Origin: Candidatus Amesbacteria bacterium RBG_19FT_COMBO_48_16
Lineage (GTDB): Bacteria; Patescibacteriota; Microgenomatia; CAZETR01; Amesbacteraceae
Length of the DNA: 11,348 nt
Assembly (NCBI GenBank): GCA_001775555.1
Contig: MEXE01000011.1
Span: 1 to 11,348, forward strand
Direction of reading: 5' to 3'
Shown here: piece by piece, positions 1 to 6,881 of the stretch
Position numbering within the stretch: position 1 is the first letter of the stretch
Layout: the number at the start of each line of letters is the position of its first letter
Made by a program: the position numbers and the translations under genes
The notes under the pieces: generated by a model
Told to the model about the DNA's origin: nothing
Database searches by the model: none
The model's input: the letters and a program-made list of their open reading frames with translations, nothing else

Positions 1-61
1 TATCTAGCTTCTCCAAATCACCCAGACTTATAATCGGCTTCACTAACGTTTTCTGACTCAT
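1..61 (-). CDS. 5' end of a gene running off the left edge (possibly a tRNA-binding-domain protein)
   Basis: An ATG at 61 on the minus strand opens a frame that stays open to the window edge (20 codons). The protein begins MSQKTLVKPI and continues with ISLGDLEKLD. The second part resembles the start of the EMAP/Myf-type tRNA-binding domain (MetG C-terminus, CsaA-like), which typically reads like 'I..DF.KLDLRVG', but the visible part is too short to prove it. An AGGA lies 13 nt upstream of the ATG, a rather long spacing. The gene lies 65 nt after the M20 peptidase in the same direction, with no terminator hairpin visible between them, so it may be the third gene of the T-box-controlled operon. 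The existence of the gene is moderately supported; the function is a guess. Confidence 0.4.
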   Translation of the reverse strand, partial: MSQKTLVKPIISLGDLEKLD

Positions 62-126
62 ATTGATCAAATTATCCTGCAAAATTTAGACTTAAACAAG
101 CTACTCCTAAACCAGCCAACATCATT

Positions 127-1188
127 TCACTTTCCCATAATTTGCATTAAATAACTGTACACTTTGGCAGTTTTCTCTACCGAACGTATAGAAACCCATT
201 CGTTTGCAGTATGGTTTCCTTCGCCATAAGGACCAAAATTAACTACAGGTATCTGATACTTATGAAACAGTAAGAAACCATCATTGAAACCGCTCAGGGA
301 TACGTCTGCCCACCTCACATCCTCCCCGGCAACATTGATAGCCTCTGTCAACGGCAATAAGTCCTTTTTGGGAATAAGAGTTACTGGGTACTCCTCTATT
401 AGCTTTACCTCCACCTTAAAACCGCTAAGTTTACAAAATTCTTTTACCCAACTTAAAACCATATCCCCGGTCAGTCGGCTCGAATTTATTCTTAATTCCA
501 GATTCATATTGCATTTATCTGGAACTATACCTGACAGGTTAAATTCAGGCCAACTGATAATAAATAATGGAGTTATTAGAGTGTGCCCCAGCATCTTACT
601 TTTGAATAATTTACATTTGCTTCGAATGTACTCCACTAGTTCCCACGCTCCTTCGACAGAATTCAAACCCTGTTGGGGTCTTGCCGTATGGGCTGCTATG
701 CCCCTCACCTCAACACTAACCACCATCAATCCCTTACATCCGCTACCAATTACAAATCTGGATTCCGGACAAACAATTAATTTCGGAAAGTACTTAAATT
801 TCTCCAGTAAAAGTTTCATACCGGACCGATCGGATTCCTCACCGTTGTAAAAAATCAAACCCATATTTCTCATCTCACTGGCTGAAAGAACCGCTTTAAG
901 AACACTAACTATCCCCCCTTTCATGTCTTTTGCCCCCAGCCCATAATACCTATCTCCATGAACCCCTCTTTTTTGACCAACACTTGCCTTCACTGTGTCC
1001 ATGTGACACAAAAATATCAGCTGCGGTTCCCCTTTAATAGCTTCAATAACCAACCCTCCTCTACTGTCTTTAACCTTCTTAACATAGTCAAATTTTTGAC
1101 TCTTCTTAACCTGCTCAAGCAGCCAGCCTGAAAAGCTAGTTTCATCCTCTCTACTTATCAATTCTCTCAACAGAGACTTAACCTGCAT
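127..1188 (-). CDS. M20-family metallopeptidase / deacylase (ArgE/DapE-like)
   Basis: This is a 353-residue zinc-dependent hydrolase of the M20 family, which cleaves amide bonds in small N-acyl amino acids or short peptides in the cytoplasm. All the family's key sites are visible: HMDTV near residue 62 (first zinc His and the assisting Asp), GLGAKDMKGG near 84 with the bridging Asp, NGEES near 116 with the catalytic Glu pair, PESR near 141, the dimerisation-domain His in AAHTARP near 167, and the last zinc His in GNHTANEW near 326. Length is normal for a two-domain M20 enzyme. I chose ATG 1188 over GTG 1197 because AAGGAG (1197-1202) sits 8 nt before the ATG but abuts the GTG. It follows the ATP-grasp gene by 5 nt, so the two are co-transcribed. 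Substrate is unknown; ArgE, DapE and dipeptidase activities are all possible. Confidence 0.88.
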   Translation of the reverse strand: MQVKSLLRELISREDETSFSGWLLEQVKKSQKFDYVKKVKDSRGGLVIEAIKGEPQLIFLCHMDTVKASVGQKRGVHGDRYYGLGAKDMKGGIVSVLKAVLSASEMRNMGLIFYNGEESDRSGMKLLLEKFKYFPKLIVCPESRFVIGSGCKGLMVVSVEVRGIAAHTARPQQGLNSVEGAWELVEYIRSKCKLFKSKMLGHTLITPLFIISWPEFNLSGIVPDKCNMNLELRINSSRLTGDMVLSWVKEFCKLSGFKVEVKLIEEYPVTLIPKKDLLPLTEAINVAGEDVRWADVSLSGFNDGFLLFHKYQIPVVNFGPYGEGNHTANEWVSIRSVEKTAKVYSYLMQIMGK

Positions 1189-1193
1189 ATCCT

Positions 1194-2531
1194 TCACTCC
1201 TTCCCCACCAAACTTTGGATAGTGTCTGTACCGCCATGAATCTTATGATCCGCAGGAGTTTTTTGCATAGCCCCCAAAGCTACAACCTGTGATTTCTGCG
1301 ACACCGGGTTTAGCATTGCATAAAGCTCTAATTTACAACCTGCAGTAACCGGAATCTCCCTTTGAGCAACTACTGCTTTTCCTTTACCCACATCATAAAT
1401 TGTCTCTTCCAATTGCTTCATCCTGGTATACTCTACTCCCTTGGACCCGCTCGTATCAAAGGATTTTATAAACACGCCGTGGGGTTCTTGCGGACCAAAC
1501 TCTAATAGATCACTTTTATCCACTTTCTTAAATACCGGCCCGTTCTTATCCCAATCATCGCATAGCCATAGGTCACCCCTCTCCATCTTTACCAGTTTTG
1601 TCTCCGGTACAACTGCTTTCAATCTCTCGATATCAACGCCCGCGCCCGCAAAAACACCTTGAAGCTTGGGCAAATCCAAAAGAGCATACCAAGCTTGAGT
1701 TTCACACAATCTTAGGCCAGGGGGGTTTATTAGACCAATCTCTCCCCCAATCCAAGCATCTTTCACTCTAGGAACGATTCCGAATAAGCCTCTAACATAA
1801 TTCCACAATACAGAAATTTTCCCTGCTTCTTTGACCTTTACCCCTCCCGCACCGTACTCTAATGCAACCGGATCTACCACACAACTCTTGATGTCATATT
1901 CAGACAAGACTCGGGATACAAACTGATGAGCCAGATTCGGCCCAGCTCCCTTGACAGACACGATCCCGATAGCTCCCGTTTTCCATTCGGGATAATTAAA
2001 ATCCAACCAATTCTTAAACTGGGAAGCAACCAATTCCCCCTCACAAACTCCCTCATATCCTTGTCGCTTTAAAGCCAGCATATCAGCCAGCCCCAGAGGC
2101 ACCACATTAGCATCAACCAGCTTCATCTGCCCGGAGTTCCGGTCCACTACTATATCTCCTCTAGTTAATAACTGAGAATATCTTTTTCCCGGCTGCATTT
2201 CCCCTAGCTCAAGCCGGGTTGAGTTGTCTCGTAAAAATTCCTTTAAGCCGGGAACATTACCCACTATCCCAAAAAACGTCTGCATTGAATCCAAATACTC
2301 AGAAATATCCACCAAGTTGTTCCATTCACTAGCATTGACCTTCCAAAGTGGCTTATCACTAACTTTCATAGTTACCCCCCAACCTTCAACTAATTCATGC
2401 GGATTGGTTAAATACTGGCTTTTATATACCCCCAACAACGCGGACGGGATTAAATAATATAAATTATGAGCGTGGGCTAATTCAGTCCCAAACTCTTTAA
2501 ATTTATGGGAAAAGTACTCGGTTGCTGGCAT
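1194..2531 (-). CDS. ATP-grasp ligase-like protein (glutathionylspermidine-synthase/circularly permuted type), T-box controlled
   Basis: A 445-residue protein that I assign to the ATP-grasp ligases by motif pattern; I do not recognise a specific named enzyme. Such enzymes use ATP to activate a carboxylate and join it to an amine. Features seen: DIVVDRNSGQMKLVDANVVP (about 126-145), like the 'R-D-x-V ... E-x-N' strand of pre-ATP-grasp domains; LINPPGLRLCETQA (267-280), like 'V-NPP...L..K'; VPETKLV (308-314); a glycine-rich ATP-lid-like FDTSGSKGVEYT (358-369); AVVAQREI (386-393), like the 'Y-V-QE-I' adenine-binding segment; and KIHGGTDTIQ (430-439), like the metal-binding end. The ATG directly follows the T-tract of the T-box terminator. 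AAGGGG in the terminator's 3' arm, 8 nt upstream, is the only Shine-Dalgarno-like sequence. It is followed by the M20 hydrolase, which suggests paired synthesis and breakdown of a peptide or amide. Confidence 0.6.
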   Translation of the reverse strand: MPATEYFSHKFKEFGTELAHAHNLYYLIPSALLGVYKSQYLTNPHELVEGWGVTMKVSDKPLWKVNASEWNNLVDISEYLDSMQTFFGIVGNVPGLKEFLRDNSTRLELGEMQPGKRYSQLLTRGDIVVDRNSGQMKLVDANVVPLGLADMLALKRQGYEGVCEGELVASQFKNWLDFNYPEWKTGAIGIVSVKGAGPNLAHQFVSRVLSEYDIKSCVVDPVALEYGAGGVKVKEAGKISVLWNYVRGLFGIVPRVKDAWIGGEIGLINPPGLRLCETQAWYALLDLPKLQGVFAGAGVDIERLKAVVPETKLVKMERGDLWLCDDWDKNGPVFKKVDKSDLLEFGPQEPHGVFIKSFDTSGSKGVEYTRMKQLEETIYDVGKGKAVVAQREIPVTAGCKLELYAMLNPVSQKSQVVALGAMQKTPADHKIHGGTDTIQSLVGKE

Positions 2532-2557
2532 AAAAAACGCCCCTTAACTAAGGGGCG
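2532..2557 (-). terminator. Intrinsic terminator of the T-box leader
   Basis: On the minus strand CGCCCCTTA and TAAGGGGCG form a 9-bp perfect complement separated by 2 nt (effectively a tetraloop) and are followed by six T residues (2532-2537). The next base is the A of the ATP-grasp start codon. The CCCC of the 5' arm can instead pair with the AGGG of the T-box sequence, giving the antiterminator. The 3' arm also carries AAGGGG, the likely ribosome-binding site, so the closed hairpin could block translation as well as transcription. Confidence 0.93.
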
Positions 2558-2758
2558 AATGTGGCTCATCCGCGGTACCACCCTACTTTAGAAATCTCCC
2601 ATCCCGAAAATTCGGGTACGAAAAAAGAGTCGTATAACCTTGACGAAACTCTTTGAGATTTCTCTCATTCACTGCTATCACGGGCTTACCCGGAGCGCAT
2701 TTCCTCGCTCAGCGATTCGACAGACGCGACTCTGTCTACGAACGCTTTTGCTAATTGT
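2532..2758 (-). promoter_or_regulatory. T-box leader (tRNA-sensing riboswitch)
   Basis: The minus strand carries the canonical T-box sequence AGGGTGGTACCGCGG at 2570-2584, immediately before a terminator that competes for its AGGG. Upstream is a long helix made by 2590-2598 with 2655-2663 (9 bp), extended by 2624-2630 with 2648-2654 and enclosing a CCCGAA/TTCGGG hairpin (2603-2616). A shorter stem I-like element is formed by 2711-2746: AGCG/CGCT at the base and GACAGA/TCTGTC at the tip. In it, GTA (2737-2739) faces GAA (2716-2718), like the loop E of a specifier loop. The specifier would then lie at 2713-2716: AUC (Ile, 2714-2716) or UCG (Ser, 2713-2715). The UGGU of the T-box pairs with tRNAs whose discriminator is A, which fits Ile better than Ser. 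The specifier assignment is tentative; the T-box call is strong. Confidence 0.93.
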
Positions 2759-2764
2759 TCCCAA

Positions 2765-2794
2765 ATTATAGGCCACCCCTCCCCCATCTGTCAA
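2765..2794 (-). promoter_or_regulatory. Sigma70-type promoter of the T-box operon
   Basis: A perfect TTGACA (2789-2794) and a perfect TATAAT (2765-2770) are separated by 18 nt on the minus strand, placing the transcript start near 2758, just before the T-box stem I. The -35 box begins 16 nt after the atpC stop codon. No hairpin terminator is visible between atpC and this promoter. Confidence 0.88.
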
Positions 2795-2810
2795 TATATC
2801 AAACTACCAA

Positions 2811-3074
2811 CTAACCCATCATCCCCACTCCCAAAAACACTTTTACCTCATTTTTCTCCACCATCATCACTCCCGTATTTAAATTTATCTCTTCCTTCTT
2901 CCCGCCGACCTTCCGTAAAATCACTTTCTTCGCTATCATGGACACAAAATTGGTATGCATCGGCAGCACGTCAAATTCGCCCTTGGCGTTAAATGAAGTC
3001 ACCGATGCCAGCTCCCCCGAAAAAACCAGCCCCTGCCGGCTCCTGACGGAAACCTGCAAAACTCCCTCACCCAT
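2811..3074 (-). CDS. atpC: F1-ATPase epsilon subunit, short form (beta-sandwich domain only)
   Basis: An 87-residue protein matching the N-terminal beta-sandwich of F1 epsilon. It opens like family members (LQVSVRSRQGLVFSGELASV), continues with GEFDVLPMHTNFVSMI at the position of the usual 'GE.GI.PGH.P....', and includes LNTGVMMVEKNEVKVFL, like 'L.GG.lEV....V.vL'. In F1 motors this domain binds gamma and contacts the c-ring. Full-length epsilon is about 130-140 residues; here the gene ends right after the sandwich, so the C-terminal helical hairpin that acts as an ATP-sensing brake is absent. The ATG overlaps the last 8 nt of atpD, which implies translational coupling, and there is no strong separate ribosome-binding site. 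It is the last gene of the ATPase operon. Short epsilons are known in other lineages, so truncation alone does not mean loss of function. Confidence 0.85.
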   Translation of the reverse strand: MGEGVLQVSVRSRQGLVFSGELASVTSFNAKGEFDVLPMHTNFVSMIAKKVILRKVGGKKEEINLNTGVMMVEKNEVKVFLGVGMMG

Positions 3075-4461
3075 GTTCCAGGTTCGCCGCGGCGACCTCC
3101 TCAGCTTTTCCGATATACAAAAACCGGCTCTCGGATACCTGGTCGTATTTACCTTCTAAAATATCTTCTACTCCCCGGATGGTGTCAGTTAGGGGCACCA
3201 TAACCCCTTTCTTCCCCGTCTGTTCTTCTGCCACAAAAAAATTCTGGGTCATAAAATTCCGCATTTTTTTGGCTCGCTTGTACAACAGCTGGTTCTCCGG
3301 ACTCAGCTCTGCTTCTCCTACCAAGGCTACCATCCGCTCCAGGCTTTCCGCCTTCTTCAAACTGGTCTGAGCTTTTATGGCCACTTCATAGTGCGGTCTC
3401 CCCACTACTATCGGGCTCAAAGCCGATGAATGCGACGTCAGGATATCCACGGCCGGCAATCTTCCCTCTTGGTAGGCTACCCGGGACAATGTCACCACCG
3501 AATCCAAATAGGGAAAAATTGACTGGACTCCCGCGTCCAGCATATCGTCAGAAGGCACATAGATCGCCTCAATGGCACTCACAATTCCGCTGTCAGTCGA
3601 TACCAGACGCTCATGAAACGCCGCCATTTCCGACGTCAGTGTCGCTTGATACCCATCTTCTGACGGAATCATATTCATCAGCGTCGCCAGTTCATTTCCC
3701 GCCTGTGCCAGCCTGAACACATTATCAATCAAAAACAGTACGTCCCAGCCTTTGTCCCGGAAATACTCCGCCAGCGTGACTCCGGCCAGTCCCGTCAGGA
3801 ATCTCACCGCCGCATTCTCTCCCATCGCTCCGTAAACCAAGCTCACGTATGGCAGCAAGCCCCGGGCCTTGATCTGTTCATATAATTCATGCCCCTCCCG
3901 GGTTCTCTCTCCCACTCCCGAAAACACCGATACGTTTTTCTCCTGCCGTGCGGTTACCACATTATGCATTATCTCCGTCAAAAGTAATGTCTTTCCTACC
4001 CCAGCTCCGCCGAACAACCCCATCTTTCCTCCCTTCATCAGAGGTGAGAAAAAATCAATTACTTTAATTCCCGTTTCCCAGATTTCCTCATGCACCAGCG
4101 TCTGGCTGTAATCCGGCGAACTGGTAAAAATCTGTCGTGACTCCGTGGCAGCGATTTCCTCACCCCCATCGGCCGGTCGGCCAAACACATCCATCACCCG
4201 TCCCAATACCTTGTCTCCGACCGGTATTGACATTTGCTTACCTGTATTTTCAATTTCCAGTCCCCGGTAAATCCTTTCCGATCCGGATAACACCATACAA
4301 TAAAATGTACCCTGACCGCTCGAAGTGTACACTTTCAACCTTACTTCCGGATCTTTTTTCCCCACCAAAATCTGGTGCATTTCCGGCTGCATTTCTATAA
4401 ATCTCACTTGAGCAATATGCCCCCTGACTGCTAGCACTCGCCCCAGGTTTCCGCTACTCAT
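3067..4461 (-). CDS. atpD: F1-ATPase beta subunit (catalytic), divergent
   Basis: A 464-residue catalytic subunit; family length is about 460-480. Domains in order: beta-barrel (1-80), nucleotide-binding domain, C-terminal helical domain (from about 350). Visible catalytic elements are the P-loop GGAGVGKT (151-158), GVGERTREG with the catalytic Glu (about 185), Walker B LFLIDN (Asp about 246) followed by VFRLAQAGNE, and IYVPSDD (about 300). The DELSEED region reads EAELSPEN (383-390). ATP hydrolysis chemistry therefore looks intact. Unusual points: the normally invariant 'IYPAVDPL', whose Tyr stacks on adenine, reads RLPAVDIL (about 334-341); and the usual 'DLTDPAP' reads DMLDAGV. AAGGAG (4467-4472) lies 5 nt before the ATG, the strongest ribosome-binding site in the operon. 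Unlike its neighbours the gene is separated from the one upstream, by 120 nt holding a long hairpin. Confidence 0.95.
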   Translation of the reverse strand: MSSGNLGRVLAVRGHIAQVRFIEMQPEMHQILVGKKDPEVRLKVYTSSGQGTFYCMVLSGSERIYRGLEIENTGKQMSIPVGDKVLGRVMDVFGRPADGGEEIAATESRQIFTSSPDYSQTLVHEEIWETGIKVIDFFSPLMKGGKMGLFGGAGVGKTLLLTEIMHNVVTARQEKNVSVFSGVGERTREGHELYEQIKARGLLPYVSLVYGAMGENAAVRFLTGLAGVTLAEYFRDKGWDVLFLIDNVFRLAQAGNELATLMNMIPSEDGYQATLTSEMAAFHERLVSTDSGIVSAIEAIYVPSDDMLDAGVQSIFPYLDSVVTLSRVAYQEGRLPAVDILTSHSSALSPIVVGRPHYEVAIKAQTSLKKAESLERMVALVGEAELSPENQLLYKRAKKMRNFMTQNFFVAEEQTGKKGVMVPLTDTIRGVEDILEGKYDQVSESRFLYIGKAEEVAAANLEHG

Positions 4462-4483
4462 ACTTTCTCCTTTCTAAGCCAAA

Positions 4484-4579
4484 GGCCGAAGCGTTTTCGA
4501 GGCTGGCGCACGCAATCATGCCCCCCGAGGCCACAGCCGAGGGAGCGCGTGAGCACGTCAGACCGAAAACTCGTAGGCC
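4484..4579. repeat. 96-nt nested hairpin element between atpG and atpD
   Basis: The outer arms 4484-4499 and 4564-4579 are inverted repeats of 16 nt with 3 mismatches: GGCC plus GTTTTCG matched by CGAAAAC plus GGCC. Inside, CACGC (4509-4513) pairs with GCGTG (4547-4551), and GGC (4529-4531) can pair with GCC (4535-4537) at the tip. CCGAGG also occurs twice as a direct repeat. The element is clearly more GC-rich than the flanking intergenic bases. It could be a dispersed palindromic repeat (REP/MITE-like) or an mRNA processing or attenuation structure that adjusts beta relative to upstream subunits. It lacks a T-tract on the minus strand, so it is not a classic terminator. Confidence 0.65.
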
Positions 4580-4581
4580 GT

Positions 4582-5430
4582 TTATTTTCCCCATAAACTT
4601 ATTCCTGAAATCGTGGCTAACTGCCCCCGGTTAAACAACCTATGGTTAATCTTTCTTCCTTGACGCCTCACTGCTTCCACTCTCTTTTCAATGTTGTCCA
4701 CCGAGCGATCCAAAGCCAACATGCGTGAAGCAAACTTTGCCAGCTGTGACTCGTGTAACGTCTGTTCAAAGCTCGAGGCTAAAATTTCTCCTTCGAAGAC
4801 TTTCGCCACGTCATCTACCGAGGGTTCAAATAAATAGTCCGTCTCCACTCTTGCCTCTTGGCCTCCTTCCCCCTGGTCCAGTCTTTCTCCGGACACCCAC
4901 GTAACCGAAGGATCCTGAGACAATATCGTCTTAAACCGGCCATGAAATACCACAATCTTTTCGAACTGAATCAAATACCGAATCACCATTTCGAAGCTTT
5001 CCTGTTCAACCGTCTTGTCAGAAAAATCAAAGTAATTATACAAAAACTTAGGCAGCTTGTCCTCCATCATACTCACCCCCAATTTACCTAAGATAACCAC
5101 GTCCGGCTTGTCTTTCTTTACATATTCCACAAACTCATCAAATACTCTATCCACAATGTCCCCATACAGGCCGGAATTCGCCGCAACGAAAACAGCTACC
5201 ACCCGACCGTTGCTTACCCGGTGTAATTTGGCTGTTTTCTGCTGTTTTAGATACGCCTTTTTTACCCGGGAGAACACCGCAAGCAACCCTTCCTGAAATT
5301 GCCGCGACTGCAACACAGCCCCCCTGACTTTTTGCATCTGCGTCGCGGCTACCTCTTCATACACTTCCACCAAACCCCGCAGCGATAACAAGCTTTCTAA
5401 CTCAAAAATGATCTGTTTTTTAGTAATCAT
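4582..5430 (-). CDS. atpG: F1-ATPase gamma subunit (central shaft)
   Basis: A 282-residue protein of normal gamma length. The C-terminal helix is the clearest match: SFEQTLHESQLAKFASRMLA, then LDRSVDNIEKRVE and a final NRGQLATISGISLWGK, corresponding to the family's 'l..al.es.aSE...RM.AM..At.Na......l....N..RQ..IT.Ei.Ei..g'. The Rossmann-like central domain shows VVAVFVAANSGLYGDI, where other gammas read 'ITSDRGLCGG'. The N-terminal helix (ELESLLSLRGLVEVYEEVA) is divergent and lacks the usual 'IK.RI.S'. Gamma is the rotating shaft inside alpha3beta3 and contacts epsilon and the c-ring loop. I use ATG 5430, which overlaps the atpA stop as ATGA, rather than a TTG seven codons upstream, because the same ATGA coupling joins delta to alpha. 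Confidence 0.88.
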   Translation of the reverse strand: MITKKQIIFELESLLSLRGLVEVYEEVAATQMQKVRGAVLQSRQFQEGLLAVFSRVKKAYLKQQKTAKLHRVSNGRVVAVFVAANSGLYGDIVDRVFDEFVEYVKKDKPDVVILGKLGVSMMEDKLPKFLYNYFDFSDKTVEQESFEMVIRYLIQFEKIVVFHGRFKTILSQDPSVTWVSGERLDQGEGGQEARVETDYLFEPSVDDVAKVFEGEILASSFEQTLHESQLAKFASRMLALDRSVDNIEKRVEAVRRQGRKINHRLFNRGQLATISGISLWGK

Positions 5431-6881
5431 AGCGGCTTTTCCGATAGCCAAAATTGCGGATTCTTTCGTAATTCGCTGATCATAAAATCCAGGGTTCTAC
5501 ACTGCGTCACCATCTCGTCGGCAGCTTTTCGAAATTCTGCGTCTTGGTCATACCTCTCCACCATTTTCCCGGTGACCGTCCCGTCCCATAACCCCGCCAT
5601 CAAAAGTCCGGCCAATATTATCTGCACATTCAAATTCATTATTGCCTCCGGCGGCTGGTTAAAAAAATCCAATAGCTTATTCCCCATCACTAAAACCTGC
5701 CTGGAATTCTCTCCCAGTTCCGCTCCGAATTTCAAAAAACTCTGTGTTTTCTCGTAGTTTGACATCAACTCCAATAGCACTTGGCCGATATCCCGCAGCA
5801 GCGGGGTCTGCGTTTGGTGTCCGACCCTGGTTACAGACATAAACGGATTTATGGCTGGACGCCTTCCCCGGAAGAAAAAATCACTGTCAAAAAAAATGTG
5901 CCCGTCCGTCATTGACATCAGATTTGTCGAAATGTAACCGGTAATATCACCCATCACGGACTCCACAATCGGCAGACAGGTTATAGCAGCTTCTCTTTCC
6001 CCCACCTTAAAGTTGCCCGCCCGTTCCAACAACCGCGAGTGAATACTGAATATGTCCCCGGGATACGAATCCCGCCCGGGAAATTTCCGGGACAGTAACG
6101 ACAGTTCCCGGTAAAATTGTGCATGAGTTGACATGTCATCCAAAACCACCAGCACATCCTCTCCCCGGTCACGGAAATACTCAGCTACCGTAAAAGCCGT
6201 ATACGGCGTCATCCAGATTTCTCCTGCGGAATCATATGCCGAAGCAGCCACCACCACCGTTTTCTGGGCAATATCTTCTTTCTTTAGAAAATTCTGCAAT
6301 TTCATAATATCCGTTTTTCTCTTTCCTATAGCCGCAAAAACGCAGATACTCCCCTTCCTCGCCTGAGACATGACCGTCTGCATAACTAATTGGCTCTTAC
6401 CGGTTTTCCGATCTCCCATAACCAACTCCCTCTGGCCTAGTCCCAAAGGTACGAGTAAATCGACCAATACGATCCCCGTCTGCAGCGGGCGTGAAATCCT
6501 CTCTCTGTCACCTATGCCTTTAGGCAATACATCAACGGGATAATTTACGAGCCTTTCATTATGTTTTGCTTTACCGCTCAGCGGACGGCCCAGCACGTCA
6601 ATCATTGTCCCCAGAAGTTCTTCTCCTACCCCAATTTCCAGCTTCTTACCGGTTCTGGCTACTTTTGTCCCACCTTTTACTATTTTCTTCGATAATACTA
6701 ATACTTCAACTGCCTCGTTTTCCAAAGCTGACACTTGACCCAATTGTCCGGATTCAAATACCACTGTCTCCGACAAATTAACTCCTGGTAATCCCGCCAC
6801 CTCTACTACCTCATGCACCACTCTGGTTACATATCCCACTTCACCAGTTTTTTCTAAATAATCCTTAAAACCCTTCTTCAT
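5427..6881 (-). CDS. atpA: F1-ATPase alpha subunit
   Basis: A 484-residue non-catalytic nucleotide-binding subunit, slightly shorter than the usual ~500. It shows the P-loop GDRKTGKS (156-163), Walker B VLVVLDD (243-249), 'GYIPTN.ISITDGQIFL' as GYISTNLMSMTDGHIFF (315-331), and the arginine-finger motif INPFMSVTRVG (Arg about 352), which completes the beta active site. The gene therefore appears functional. The segment before the barrel is about 10 residues shorter than in typical alphas, and that N-terminal stretch is what normally binds delta. Start ATG 6881 overlaps the delta stop as ATGA; no strong ribosome-binding site is seen, so translation is probably coupled. Alpha and beta both keep catalytic residues, so the complex should at least hydrolyse ATP. 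Confidence 0.95.
   Translation of the reverse strand: MKKGFKDYLEKTGEVGYVTRVVHEVVEVAGLPGVNLSETVVFESGQLGQVSALENEAVEVLVLSKKIVKGGTKVARTGKKLEIGVGEELLGTMIDVLGRPLSGKAKHNERLVNYPVDVLPKGIGDRERISRPLQTGIVLVDLLVPLGLGQRELVMGDRKTGKSQLVMQTVMSQARKGSICVFAAIGKRKTDIMKLQNFLKKEDIAQKTVVVAASAYDSAGEIWMTPYTAFTVAEYFRDRGEDVLVVLDDMSTHAQFYRELSLLSRKFPGRDSYPGDIFSIHSRLLERAGNFKVGEREAAITCLPIVESVMGDITGYISTNLMSMTDGHIFFDSDFFFRGRRPAINPFMSVTRVGHQTQTPLLRDIGQVLLELMSNYEKTQSFLKFGAELGENSRQVLVMGNKLLDFFNQPPEAIMNLNVQIILAGLLMAGLWDGTVTGKMVERYDQDAEFRKAADEMVTQCRTLDFMISELRKNPQFWLSEKPL

Noticed and set aside
72..125. 17-codon minus-strand frame between the M20 gene and the left-edge gene
   Set aside because: Too short and without its own ribosome-binding site; the sequence is likely an intergenic spacer.
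4484..4579. Hairpin between atpG and atpD as an intrinsic terminator
   Set aside because: No T-tract follows it in the direction of transcription, and atpD has no visible promoter after it, so it is better described as an intergenic hairpin or repeat.
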